Shown here one piece after another: positions 22,795-31,067 of a stretch of DNA of 38,223 nt. Source of the stretch: an uncultured Pseudodesulfovibrio sp. (GTDB lineage Bacteria > Desulfobacterota > Desulfovibrionia > Desulfovibrionales > Desulfovibrionaceae). Made by a program: the position numbers and the translations under genes. Every line of letters starts with the position of its first letter. Within the stretch, counting starts at the first letter, position 1. The stretch is taken from NCBI RefSeq assembly GCF_963662885.1, contig NZ_OY760058.1, forward strand, positions 1-38,223, written 5' to 3'. The notes under the pieces were generated by a model. That model searched no databases and was not told the DNA's origin. It saw only the letters and a list, made by a program, of their open reading frames with translations.

Positions 22795-24201
22795 CTAGTC
22801 GCAGGCGTTGACCAGTCGTTCCAGCAACGTCAGCACATGCACCCAGGCGTCGCGGGAGTAGTCCTTGTTTTCCAGATACATGTGCGCGAATCCCGTGAAT
22901 GGCCGGGCCATGGCCGGGCTGTCCGCCCAGAAGGCCGGGTCCAGGACCGCGCCGGAGCGCAGGCCGTGCTTGAACTGTCGGCCCATCTCCGGGATGTGGG
23001 TCAGGAGGCTTTCGGCCGTTTCTGGCGCGTTTTGAGCGAGCCTGCCCCACGCCTGAATGGCGGGCCGATCGTCCCACAGCCCGAATATCCCGCCGAACAG
23101 GGACTGCCAGAAGCGGGAGGCGAGCCGCTCGTCGTCGGGCTCCGCCTGATCGAGCCTATGTAAATGATACAGACCGAGTTCGGACCTGCCGGTTTCGAAC
23201 AGGGTCATGCCGGGAAGGTCCAGCCGGGCCAGCCGGTCACTGTCCGCGCCCCCGACCAGCCGCTTGGCCAACCCGGCCACGCGGCTCGGCTTGAACGGCT
23301 CGTGGCAGAGCAGGGACGGCTGGGTGCACTGCCAGCACCCTTTGGCGCAGGGCAGGTCGGCGCGGAGCACATAGTGGCCGGGAGAGATCGGGCCGGTCTC
23401 CCACGGGTTGACGTTGCCCATGGACAGGTTCAGGCATTTGAGGCCGGTCCAGGCGGCCAGGTGCATGGGGCCGGTGTCCGGGGTGATGAACAACCCCAAT
23501 GTCTGGCCCACGGCCCCGAATTCGTCCAGCCCCAGGGTGCCGCAGAGATTCAGGGTCGGCCCCTTGGCCAGCCGGGCCACCTCGGCGCCGAGGGCCTTTT
23601 CCGCAGGGCCGCCGAAGAGCACGGAGCGCAGGCCGCGTCCGTGGAGTTCGTCCACCAGCCCGGCCCAGAACTCGGCTGTCGGACGCTTGGCCGCGTCGCT
23701 GGCCCCGAGGAAGAGCCCGACCTTGTTGGAGCCGGGCAGCGTCCGGGGATCGGAGAACCGGGTGGCCTTGATGTCGGTAAACGGGATGGCGTCCAGGGCG
23801 TTGAGCTCTCCCCAGTGGAACCGGTTGTACAGGTTGTTGCGCACCAGTGAGGTCCGGTAGAGCTGCCAGTCGCCATACACCCGCCGGGTGCCGTCATCGG
23901 TCTGGACCGGTCCGAGCTTGGCCTCTGCCCGGACCCTGCCCGCGAGCACGGCGGCCTTTTCCTGAATGGACAGGTTCAGGACCAGTTCGTAATCGTGTTT
24001 TTCCAGATGGGCGACCCCGGACCACGGAAAGTAGGTGGCCGCGGGCGAAAGGCGCATGAGCGGTTCGTAAAAAGTCTGTTCGGCGGCCACGAAGATCGGA
24101 TGTCCCGGGTAGCGGCGGGCCAGCCAGAGCATCAGCGGATAGGAGAGGATCAGATCCCCCATGCGCTGCATCTGCAGTATGAGGATGGGCTTTTGGGTCA
24201 T
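22795..24201 (-). CDS. Glycosyltransferase family 9 (heptosyltransferase-like)
   Basis: 468 residues. Residues 1 to about 330 are a GT-B enzyme of the ADP-heptose:LPS heptosyltransferase family: ILILQMQRMGDLILSYPLMLWLARRYPGHPI at the start and GLFITPDTGPMHLAAWTGLKCLNLSMG in the nucleotide-binding half. A cluster CAKGCWQCTQPSLLCHE (about 283-299) could bind metal. The last 130 residues form an extra helical region of unknown role. It starts 3 nt after the stop of the CgeB-like transferase, so the two are coupled. The genes sit upstream of the hook operon, so they may glycosylate LPS or flagellin; sequence does not decide. Confidence 0.82.
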   Translation of the reverse strand: MTQKPILILQMQRMGDLILSYPLMLWLARRYPGHPIFVAAEQTFYEPLMRLSPAATYFPWSGVAHLEKHDYELVLNLSIQEKAAVLAGRVRAEAKLGPVQTDDGTRRVYGDWQLYRTSLVRNNLYNRFHWGELNALDAIPFTDIKATRFSDPRTLPGSNKVGLFLGASDAAKRPTAEFWAGLVDELHGRGLRSVLFGGPAEKALGAEVARLAKGPTLNLCGTLGLDEFGAVGQTLGLFITPDTGPMHLAAWTGLKCLNLSMGNVNPWETGPISPGHYVLRADLPCAKGCWQCTQPSLLCHEPFKPSRVAGLAKRLVGGADSDRLARLDLPGMTLFETGRSELGLYHLHRLDQAEPDDERLASRFWQSLFGGIFGLWDDRPAIQAWGRLAQNAPETAESLLTHIPEMGRQFKHGLRSGAVLDPAFWADSPAMARPFTGFAHMYLENKDYSRDAWVHVLTLLERLVNACD

Positions 24202-24204
24202 GGC

Positions 24205-25419
24205 CTACCCGAAGGTCCTGCGCATGGTCTCCATGAGCATGGTCATGCGGTGGTCGTAGGTGTGCTCGGCCAGAACCCGTTTTCGCGCTGCTGCGGCCAC
24301 CTTGGCGCGTGCCGCCGGATCGTTGCGGTATCTTTCGACCAGCTCGGGGATGTCGTCGGGGCTCGCGTAGCAGACGATCTCTGTGCCGGGCTCGAACAAA
24401 TCCTCCACCTGGCGGCGGTGGTCCGTGAGCAGAAAGGCGTTGCAACAGGGGACATCGAAGACCCGCTGGTTGACCGCGCCCTTCATCTGCTGGCTGGTAC
24501 AGTTGAAGTTGATCTCGCTCAACGGATAGAAGTCGGGCAGGTCATCGTAATAGGACAGTTCCGGATGGTAGCGCCAGCCGGAGTGCGCGGAAAGCAGCTC
24601 CTGCCAGCCGGTGTCGCCCACGATGAGCGGCTCGAACTCCAGGATGCGGGACACGCAGTCCAGTCGGTAGAGCAGGGTCGCCTGCCAGGTGACGAAAGTC
24701 TCGAAGGCCAGCTCGCGTCCGGGATCGTTGAACCCCTTGTACGCGGCGCGGACCTCGGGAAAATGCTCGGCCATGAACGGACCGGCCTGCTGCGCGTCGG
24801 ACAGGGCGAACGCCTTGGCCACCTCCATGGCCGCCCGGAAGAGATGCTCGGACGGATTGGCCGCCCGGGCGCGCATCAGGGTCTTGGTCAGCATGGAGTT
24901 GCCCACGAAAGAAACGGGGGCGCGCCATTGCTCGATCGGTTCGGCGCGGTGGGGCACGAGCCGGGTCGGGTCCGCGCCCAGTGGCAGGTGGAAGACATGG
25001 TCGAAACCCATGTCCGAAAGCGGCCCCACGGTGTCCAGGTCCCAGGTGAACAGGGCGGTGCGGGCCTCGAAAAGATGCTTGTACACCCCGAGGATGAGGT
25101 GCGGGTTGTCCACGAACCAGGAGGCCAGGGGCAGGTCGTATTTTTGCAGCAGAGAGGCGAGGATGCCCTCTCGGTCCACGCCCAGATGGTTGACCGTGAG
25201 CACGAAGTCGGGGCGGAAGCTTTCGAAGGTCTCGGTCAGGGCGTCCACGAACTCGTCGAGGTCCATCTCCTTGGTCCCGAAGTCCAGTAGCAGATGCTCC
25301 ACGCCCAGCCGCTCGCAGGCCGCCGCCAGCTCGCCGATGAGAAAATACTGGCTGGTGAGCAGGAGGATGCGCGGGGTTGTGCCCCTGAATCTGGGCCAAA
25401 GGATTTGGGATGGTTGCAT
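24205..25419 (-). CDS. CgeB-type glycosyltransferase (DUF3880 / Glyco_trans_1_2)
   Basis: 404 residues in two Rossmann-like halves. The N-terminal part has ILLLTSQYFLIGELAAACERLG and LPLASWFVDNPHLILGVYKHLF; the C-terminal part has SEINFNCTSQQMKGAVNQRVFDVPCCNAFLLTDHRRQVEDLF, typical of the CgeB glycosyltransferase group, with an EPGTEIVCYASPDDIPELVERY helix. The acceptor sugar and target are not predictable. AAGGGA lies ahead of the ATG. Together with the family-9 enzyme it makes a two-gene unit; a surface-glycan or flagellin-glycosylation role is an inference from its neighbours. Confidence 0.83.
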   Translation of the reverse strand: MQPSQILWPRFRGTTPRILLLTSQYFLIGELAAACERLGVEHLLLDFGTKEMDLDEFVDALTETFESFRPDFVLTVNHLGVDREGILASLLQKYDLPLASWFVDNPHLILGVYKHLFEARTALFTWDLDTVGPLSDMGFDHVFHLPLGADPTRLVPHRAEPIEQWRAPVSFVGNSMLTKTLMRARAANPSEHLFRAAMEVAKAFALSDAQQAGPFMAEHFPEVRAAYKGFNDPGRELAFETFVTWQATLLYRLDCVSRILEFEPLIVGDTGWQELLSAHSGWRYHPELSYYDDLPDFYPLSEINFNCTSQQMKGAVNQRVFDVPCCNAFLLTDHRRQVEDLFEPGTEIVCYASPDDIPELVERYRNDPAARAKVAAAARKRVLAEHTYDHRMTMLMETMRRTFG

Positions 25420-25453
25420 GATTCCCTTCTCTATCGGCCGGTTGGGCTTTTGT

Positions 25454-26869
25454 CTACAGGTCCCGGCAGTCGCGGCCTTTGGTCTTGTACATGGCTCTGT
25501 CCGCCCGGTGGGTCATGGACTCCAGGGTGTCGCCTTCTTCATATCCGGCCATGCCGTAACTGAAGGAAACGGGGATGTCCCGTTTGTCGTCGGCCAGGGC
25601 GTTGGCAACGCGCTCGGCCAGAATTCCGGCCTTCTCGGTTCCGCCGTCCATGAGGATCAGGAATTCGTCCCCGCCCCAGCGGGCCAGGAGGTCCGTGGGA
25701 CGGATGATGCGCCGGGTGGTCGCGGCCACGTCCTTGAGCACGTCGTCTCCGGCCAGGTGTCCGTGTTTGTCGTTGATGGCCTTGAACTTGTTCATGTCGA
25801 TGATGACCACGGAAAACGGGGTGTCGTAGCGGCTGGCCTTGTAGGAGAACTGCTCGAAGGCTTCGTCCAGGGCCCGGCGGTTGGCCGCGCCGGTGAGCGG
25901 GTCGGTCTTGATCAGTTTTTCGAGTCGGCCCTGGTAGTGATTGATGGTGAGGGAGCAGAGCACGATGATCAGAATGGAGGCGATAAGGCCGATGATTATG
26001 GTTCGCGCGAGGTTGTCGCGGGCCGAGGCCAGAGCCGAGGACTCACTTTGCTCCACGACCAGGAACCACTTCAGCTCCGGGATGTACCGGGTGGACACGA
26101 GATAGTGCTCGCCGTCCCAGTCGTACTGGAAGCTGCGCGAATCGTCCCGGGGCACGAGGATGGCCTGGGCCACGTCGCGGATACCTCCGGCCTTGGTGAT
26201 GTAGTAGCGCTCGATACGGGACTTGTTGCGGTGAACCTGAACCAGTCCGTCCTGATCGACCAGATAGACCTCGCGGTGGTACTGCTCGCTGGCCCTTTCC
26301 AGAAGATTGGTGACCCGGTCGATGTTGATGCCCACACCGGCCACGCCCAAAAGCCGACCGTTTTCGTCCTCCACACGGAAGTTGACGAAGATGGTCAGCT
26401 TGTTTTTCTCGGCCTGGTTGGTGTCCACGTCCAGGGCGAACTCCACGTTTTTGCGGACAAAGGCGTAATACCACACGTCGTGCGGGTCGCGCGGGCCGAT
26501 CTTTTTCAGGAGGCCGTCCTGATAGTAGTAGCAGTCGGTTTTTGCCGAGACAAAGAAAGTCGTCAGGAAACCATACTTTTCACGCAGGTCCGCAAGGTAG
26601 CTCTTGATGGCCCCGAGGTCCTGTTCTCCGTTTTGAATCCAGTTCTTGAGGAAGGCGTCGTTGGCCATGGAGGTGGACACCAGGATGGGGCGGAGCATAT
26701 CCGAGTGAACCTCGGAATAGATGTTCTTGCCGGTCAGCGGCAGAGAGGAATTGAGCAGCTCCTCCCGGATCGAGGAACGCGTGAAAGTGTAATTGATCAG
26801 GCTGGTGGCCATAAAGGCGAAAAGCAGGATCATGGTCAATGCGGTTATGAGCTTGGTCTTTACGGACAT
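25454..26869 (-). CDS. Cache-GGDEF diguanylate cyclase
   Basis: Makes cyclic di-GMP from two GTP. Order: transmembrane helix (about 7-27), a periplasmic Cache-type sensor (about 40-280, with YYYQDGLLKKIGPRDPHDVWYYAF and GRLLGVAGVGINIDRV), a second helix (about 288-308), then the GGDEF domain (about 320-470). The active-site loop is intact, GGDEF at 399-403 preceded by RPTD at 390-393. That RxxD is the inhibitory I-site at its usual 5-residue distance, so product feedback is likely. Substrate residues TDPLTGAANRRAL and NDKHGHLAGDDVL are present. There is no clear ribosome site. The gene is 40 nt after dtd. Confidence 0.93.
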   Translation of the reverse strand: MSVKTKLITALTMILLFAFMATSLINYTFTRSSIREELLNSSLPLTGKNIYSEVHSDMLRPILVSTSMANDAFLKNWIQNGEQDLGAIKSYLADLREKYGFLTTFFVSAKTDCYYYQDGLLKKIGPRDPHDVWYYAFVRKNVEFALDVDTNQAEKNKLTIFVNFRVEDENGRLLGVAGVGINIDRVTNLLERASEQYHREVYLVDQDGLVQVHRNKSRIERYYITKAGGIRDVAQAILVPRDDSRSFQYDWDGEHYLVSTRYIPELKWFLVVEQSESSALASARDNLARTIIIGLIASILIIVLCSLTINHYQGRLEKLIKTDPLTGAANRRALDEAFEQFSYKASRYDTPFSVVIIDMNKFKAINDKHGHLAGDDVLKDVAATTRRIIRPTDLLARWGGDEFLILMDGGTEKAGILAERVANALADDKRDIPVSFSYGMAGYEEGDTLESMTHRADRAMYKTKGRDCRDL

Positions 26870-26909
26870 GAAGGCAGTGTAGGGGAGGGGCCGCCCGGAG
26901 GCAACCCGA

Positions 26910-27374
26910 TTAGAGCTGGTCGGAATCCAGGATTATGGTCACCGGCCCCCAGTTGGTGAAGTCCAGGTGCATTTCGGCCCCGAAGCGGCCTGTGGCGAAC
27001 CCGGCCGGAGCCATTTTGCGGGCATCCTCGACGAATCGTTCGAACAGGGATTCCGCTATGTAGGGGTGGCAGGCGTCGGTGAACGAGGGCCGCCGTCCCT
27101 TTTTGCAGTCCGCGTAGAGCGTGAACTGGGAGACGAGCATCAGATCGCCCTTGGTGTCGGCCAGGGACAGATTCAGCTTGCCGTCGTCGTCCGGAAATAT
27201 GCGCAGGTTGAAGAGCTTGTCGAGCATCTTGCGCCAGGCCGGGGTGTCGGGGAAGTCCGCCTTGTCCGCTCCGCCGAAGCCCACGAGTACGAGCAGGCCG
27301 GTGCCGATCTCGCCGACCACGGCGTCGTTGACCAGGACCCGCGCGTCGGAAACCCGCTGGATGACCACGCGCAC
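26910..27374 (-). CDS. dtd: D-aminoacyl-tRNA deacylase
   Basis: Removes D-amino acids (and glycine from tRNA-Ala) from mischarged tRNAs, protecting translation. The protein opens MRVVIQRVSDARV, has the catalytic-pocket motif SQFTLYADCKKGRRPSF and the cross-subunit Gly-cisPro motif in NWGPVTIILDS. 154 residues against a usual 145. The start is GTG, 2 nt after the stop of the small membrane gene. It therefore ends a run MazG-like, queD, small membrane protein, dtd that looks co-transcribed; the diguanylate cyclase may continue it. Confidence 0.95.
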   Translation of the reverse strand: MRVVIQRVSDARVLVNDAVVGEIGTGLLVLVGFGGADKADFPDTPAWRKMLDKLFNLRIFPDDDGKLNLSLADTKGDLMLVSQFTLYADCKKGRRPSFTDACHPYIAESLFERFVEDARKMAPAGFATGRFGAEMHLDFTNWGPVTIILDSDQL

Positions 27375-27376
27375 GG

Positions 27377-27649
27377 CTAGCTTTCCCCGCCGGGGCCGGG
27401 CGCTTGCGGCTCGGCCGGAGCGGTCATCTGCACGGCGTCCGGTTGACCGGCGGTCCCATCCTGGCTGGTGCAGCTCCGGTACAGGGTACCGAACACGAAA
27501 AAGCAGACAAAGGCCAGAAAGGCGATGCCGCTCAGAATCCGTCGGGGATTGGTTCGGGCGTCTTTGGGGATGAGCAGGGAAGTCATGATCTTCCCGTACG
27601 ACATGCCGTTGATTTCGCCGCGCTTTTCGTCCTTCCTGTCGGCCATCAT
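27377..27649 (-). CDS. Small single-helix membrane protein
   Basis: 90 residues (89 if the second ATG, at 27646, is used; it has a better distance to GGAAG). A charged N-terminal part, one hydrophobic helix (about ILSGIAFLAFVCFFVFGTLY, residues 38-57), then a Pro/Ala-rich tail with one Cys just after the helix. The tail would be periplasmic by the positive-inside pattern. The ATG overlaps the queD stop by four bases (ATGA), so it is translationally coupled. No family is recognised and the function is unknown. It is short but conserved coding is likely because both its ends are in tight register with real genes. Confidence 0.6.
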   Translation of the reverse strand: MMADRKDEKRGEINGMSYGKIMTSLLIPKDARTNPRRILSGIAFLAFVCFFVFGTLYRSCTSQDGTAGQPDAVQMTAPAEPQAPGPGGES

Positions 27650-28026
27650 TCTTCCCAGTAGGTGGCCTTGGACGAGTCCTTTTCCGAGACGGAGACCTCC
27701 ACCAGGGAGATGTTGTCCGGCATGTTCGTCTTGAGGTTGCGGTAGATGAACATGGCCAGATTCTCGGAGGAGGGGTTGATCTCCCGGAAGCATTCCACCT
27801 CGTTCAGGTGGGTGTGGTCGAGCCTGTCGAGCACCGCCTTGGTCATCGCCTTGAGTTCCTTGAAGTCCACAAGGTACTGGACGTCGGGGTCCAGGGTGTC
27901 GCCCTCGACAACCACCTCCACACCGAAGTTGTGGCCGTGCATGTTCTCGCACTTGCCGCAGTAGTTGCGCAGCTGGTGCGATGCCGAAAAATCCTGTGTG
28001 ATGGTCAGTTTCCATTTACCGGGCAT
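27646..28026 (-). CDS. queD: 6-carboxytetrahydropterin synthase
   Basis: Makes 6-carboxy-5,6,7,8-tetrahydropterin from dihydroneopterin triphosphate on the way to queuosine, the modified base in some tRNA anticodons. Zinc histidines H17 (FSASHQL), H30 and H32 (MHGHNF), with the catalytic cysteine in CGKCEN (C26), and LDHTHLNE and SSENLA motifs. 126 residues, standard. Other pyruvoyl-tetrahydropterin synthase homologues look alike, so PTPS activity cannot be excluded. The ATG overlaps the stop of the MazG-like gene by one base (TAATG). Confidence 0.88.
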   Translation of the reverse strand: MPGKWKLTITQDFSASHQLRNYCGKCENMHGHNFGVEVVVEGDTLDPDVQYLVDFKELKAMTKAVLDRLDHTHLNEVECFREINPSSENLAMFIYRNLKTNMPDNISLVEVSVSEKDSSKATYWEE

Positions 28027-28391
28027 TATCTGGACTCCTTGTATTCGTGGGGCCGCATGCCATTCTCATGGAACGCCTCGGCCGGATACTTTCTCTCGTT
28101 GATCTCGCATTTTTCGTGGGCCGCCGCAACCAGATCAATGCCCATTTCGTCGGCCATCCGGACCAGATAGATGAGCACGTCGGCCATCTCCTCGGCCACG
28201 GCCTGTTTACGCCGGCCCGAGACCTCGCGGCTCTCTTCCGGGGTCAGCCATTGGAACAGCTCGACCAATTCTCCGACCTCGCCGGTCAGAGCCATGGCCA
28301 GGTTCTTGGGCGTCTGGTGTTTCTGCCAGTTGCGGTCCTCGACGAATCGGCGGTGCCGCTCGTTGAGTTCGTTCAGTGAATCGTGTGTCAT
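28026..28391 (-). CDS. MazG-like nucleotide pyrophosphohydrolase
   Basis: All-alpha NTP pyrophosphatase of the RS21-C6/dCTPP type, 121 residues. The metal-binding set is visible: EVGELVELFQW (EExxE-like helix) and EEMADVLIYLVRMADEMGIDL (E..D helix), followed by KCEINERKYP. Such enzymes hydrolyse dCTP or modified pyrimidine triphosphates and so clean the nucleotide pool. The ATG at 28391 is taken although no Shine-Dalgarno is visible; an upstream start at 28460 would add 23 residues of poor sequence. First gene of the queD-dtd run. Confidence 0.85.
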   Translation of the reverse strand: MTHDSLNELNERHRRFVEDRNWQKHQTPKNLAMALTGEVGELVELFQWLTPEESREVSGRRKQAVAEEMADVLIYLVRMADEMGIDLVAAAHEKCEINERKYPAEAFHENGMRPHEYKESR

Positions 28392-28519
28392 GGATTGATG
28401 ATTGTCCGGGGCGGCTTCCGTGTCAACTTCCGGGCCGCGCCTTGCGGTCTCTCGAGGCAATGTATAGTTTCGGACTGCCGGGGCGGATCAGCCCCATCAT
28501 CGATTCAGAAGGAACGCCC

Positions 28520-29317
28520 ATGATAGCCATTGTCTCTCTGTTGCTCGTCCTGGTGGTCTCCATGATCATCACCCGCGTGGCCAGCCTCGCTCTCACCCAT
28601 ACCGGCCTGTCGCGCCAGTCGGCCGTCTTTCAGGCCCGCTCGGCCTTCACGGGCGTCGGGTTCACCACGGCGGAATCCGAGAAGGTGGTCAACCATCCGG
28701 TGCGCCGCCGCATCCTGCTGCTGCTCATGGTCGTGGGCAACGCCGGGGTCGTCACGGCCATCGCCACGCTGCTCATGGGCTTCATTCGGGTAAACAGCGG
28801 GTCACCCATATGGATGCGCGTGCTCGTGCTGGCCGCGGGGCTGGCCTTGCTGCTGGCTCTGGCCATGAGCAAACGCATGGACCACTTTCTTTCCCGCGTC
28901 GTGCTCTGGGCCCTCAAGCGGTACACCTCCCTGAACGTTCGGGATTACGCGGCTCTGCTCCATCTGTCCGGGGACTACGCCATCGGCGAAATCTATGTAC
29001 AGAAGGATGACTGGATGGCGGCGAGGTCCCTGCGCAGCCTGAGGATGGCCAGCGAAGGCGTGGTGGTTCTGTCGGTGACCCGGGCGGACGGCACCTTCGT
29101 GGGCGCGCCCAAGCCGGAGACCGAGCTGCAGGCGGGAGACATGCTGGTTGTCTATGGCCGGACCCCGCGCATCCAGGCCTTGGACGAGCGCCGCAGGGGA
29201 ACGGGCGGCGAACTGGCGCACGTTGAAGCCGTGGCCGAGGAGAAGATCCAGGCCCGGAACGAAGAGGACGAGGAAAGGCGGGCAAAGGAACAGGACGCCG
29301 AAAGAAAGGCGTCCTGA
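28520..29317 (+). CDS. Membrane protein with TrkA_C domain
   Basis: 265 residues. Three N-terminal helices (about 1-25, 63-88 and 98-118), with ARSAFTGVGFTTAESEKVVNHP between the first two. TGVGFTT looks like a half filter of the TrkH/KtrB potassium channel. After about 150 comes a cytoplasmic RCK_C/TrkA_C fold (YAIGEIYVQKDDWMAARSL, then GVVVLSVTRADGTFVGAPKPETELQAGDMLVVYG). The C-terminal 35 residues are highly charged. Potassium or other cation sensing or transport is plausible but unproven. GAAGGA lies ahead of the ATG. It stands alone on the plus strand. Confidence 0.72.
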   Translation: MIAIVSLLLVLVVSMIITRVASLALTHTGLSRQSAVFQARSAFTGVGFTTAESEKVVNHPVRRRILLLLMVVGNAGVVTAIATLLMGFIRVNSGSPIWMRVLVLAAGLALLLALAMSKRMDHFLSRVVLWALKRYTSLNVRDYAALLHLSGDYAIGEIYVQKDDWMAARSLRSLRMASEGVVVLSVTRADGTFVGAPKPETELQAGDMLVVYGRTPRIQALDERRRGTGGELAHVEAVAEEKIQARNEEDEERRAKEQDAERKAS

Positions 29318-29383
29318 GCCGGGAAAGGGCGTCACGGCATGGCCGCGCGCCCTTGATCCCTCTTCCGGCGGCGTTTGCCCCGG

Positions 29384-29989
29384 CTATTTCTTCAAGACTT
29401 CTTCGCGGAGCTTCTTGGCCAGCTTCTCACGGGCCGGCTCCAACCCCTCCCTGTATCCCTTGGCATCGCCGTATTCGAAGAATCCGCGGTAGTGTCCGTG
29501 CACGGACTTGACCGGCCGGGCGTGGCGTACCGGGCACCAGTACTGTTCGGTGCGTGCCGCGACTTCACGGACGTAGCTCATGACGCCGTTGAAGTAGCCG
29601 CAGTACATGCAGTTCAGCTTTTCCAGCCAGTTCAGGTAGCCGAGGTGCTGACGGTCTATGACCACGTAGTCGCGCCGTCGGGCAAAGGGGATTCCGTAAA
29701 TGGGGAAGCAGATGAACTGGTATATGGTGACCGCGATGTCCAGGATCACGCAGGGGATGAGCGCGCCCCAGATGACCGGGATGGTCAGAATGATCAGCGG
29801 CCCTGAATCGTATACATAGTTCAGCCATCTTTTCAGAAATTCACGCTGCTTGGCCTTCACCTCTCGGGTAAAGCTGACCTTGCGTTTGCGGATGGTGAAT
29901 TCGATGTCCTCGCGCTTGGCGCGGAGTTCCTGTTCCAGTTCGGCCTGAAGTTCCTCGATTTTCTGCAGCAGTTCGTTGACTCGGCTCAT
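29384..29989 (-). CDS. Uncharacterised two-helix cysteine protein
   Basis: 201 residues. The N-terminal third is a charged coiled coil (LLQKIEELQAELEQELRAKREDIEF). Two hydrophobic helices (about 68-100) follow, then a soluble part with cysteines in LNCMYCGYFNGVMSYVREV and TEQYWCPVRHARP, which could bind metal. I recognise a recurrent CxYCxYxNGV...EQYWCP pattern but know no function. The ATG at 29989 has AGGA just upstream. It is read away from the PEP-CTERM gene, behind that gene's terminator, and so has its own promoter. Confidence 0.7.
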   Translation of the reverse strand: MSRVNELLQKIEELQAELEQELRAKREDIEFTIRKRKVSFTREVKAKQREFLKRWLNYVYDSGPLIILTIPVIWGALIPCVILDIAVTIYQFICFPIYGIPFARRRDYVVIDRQHLGYLNWLEKLNCMYCGYFNGVMSYVREVAARTEQYWCPVRHARPVKSVHGHYRGFFEYGDAKGYREGLEPAREKLAKKLREEVLKK

Positions 29990-30093
29990 GCGTCCTTCTC
30001 GGCGATTGTGAGGTTGAGGGGGGTAAGCGGTATGCTTCGGGGCTTGGTCGATGGTCCATGGTGTGCGAGCGTGGCGCAGTTTGTCAACCAAAC

Positions 30094-30118
30094 AAAAAAA
30101 GCCCCGCCGAAGCGGGGC
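30094..30118 (-). terminator. Intrinsic terminator of the PEP-CTERM gene
   Basis: GCCCCGC (30101-30107) pairs with GCGGGGC (30112-30118) over a 4-nt CGAA-type loop. On the minus strand the stem is followed directly by seven Ts (30094-30100), a classic rho-independent site. Confidence 0.93.
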
Positions 30119-30144
30119 CTTGAAGTACATGTTGCGTGGCTCTG

Positions 30145-31050
30145 CTAGCGCCGACGCATACGCCGGGCCAGGGGCAGGCCGAGCAGGCCGAGGCCCAGCA
30201 GCAGCCAGGTGGCCGGTTCGGGCACGGTGCTGGATGCGAATTCGCCACGACCGATGAACGCCTGTTCGTAGCCGCTATCCAGGTTGTACATGCTGATTTC
30301 CAGGGAGAGCATGTCGTACTGGCTGTCACCGGTGCCGGTCCAATTGTCCAGGAATGCGTTGAGTTCCGGGATGAGGACTGCGTAGGCCGCCTTCTTGGCA
30401 CCGAGATTGTGCGAGAAGACTTCGCCGTCGAACTCAACGTCTCCTCCGGAGAGCACATAGTTGTCGCTCGTGAGGGGGTCGATGAGATGGTAGGTGCCGT
30501 AAACGGTCGAGGTCGTGCTGTTCCAGATGGAGAGCGTCGCGGTGATGTAGAGGTCCTGAGCGCTCCCGGTTTCGTTGTTGTTGAAGTAGAAGACGGGCAT
30601 GCTGCCGTCCAGGTAGGCCACCAGGGCGGAGATGTTCGCGTCCCAGGAAGTGTCGGAATCCGCGTAGATGCCGTTGTTCACGGTGGGGTCGGCATAGGTG
30701 ACCGTGGAGTAGGGGGAGTAGCTGTTCGGGATGTCGTAGGCGTTTTCGAAGCCCGTCGTGTTGGCGGCGTCAGCCGTGGTGCCGGTCATGATGACGATGT
30801 TGTCCGCCAACTGCCCGGGAGCGGAGTCCAAATAATAGGGATCGCCCGAGTTGAATACCGTGTCGGTGAACCCGGAGGCCACGTAATTGAGTATGGGCAG
30901 GGAGTAGGAGTAGAAATCCCCATACTGGCGGGCCAAACCGGTGTCCACGGACGTGGTCAGGTCGGGCAGGACCAGGGCCTCTGCACGTTCGGGCCGGGTG
31001 GCGATGATCATGCCGACAATGATGAGCAGGGCAAGTATGTATCTCTTCAT
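30145..31050 (-). CDS. PEP-CTERM sorted secreted protein
   Basis: 301 residues. Sec signal peptide (KRYILALLIIVGMIIATRPERAEA, cleavage near 25). The mature part is Thr/Asn/Asp/Tyr-rich and predicted to be beta-strand-rich, with no known domain. The C terminus is a full PEP-CTERM sorting signal: VPEP, then the hydrophobic ATWLLLGLGLLGLPLA and a basic RRMRRR tail. In organisms with this signal an exosortase cleaves at PEP and anchors or releases the protein, often with exopolysaccharide loci. No exosortase is visible here. AAGGA precedes the ATG, and a strong terminator follows. Confidence 0.9.
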   Translation of the reverse strand: MKRYILALLIIVGMIIATRPERAEALVLPDLTTSVDTGLARQYGDFYSYSLPILNYVASGFTDTVFNSGDPYYLDSAPGQLADNIVIMTGTTADAANTTGFENAYDIPNSYSPYSTVTYADPTVNNGIYADSDTSWDANISALVAYLDGSMPVFYFNNNETGSAQDLYITATLSIWNSTTSTVYGTYHLIDPLTSDNYVLSGGDVEFDGEVFSHNLGAKKAAYAVLIPELNAFLDNWTGTGDSQYDMLSLEISMYNLDSGYEQAFIGRGEFASSTVPEPATWLLLGLGLLGLPLARRMRRR

Positions 31051-31067
31051 GGCGTTTATCCTTGAGT

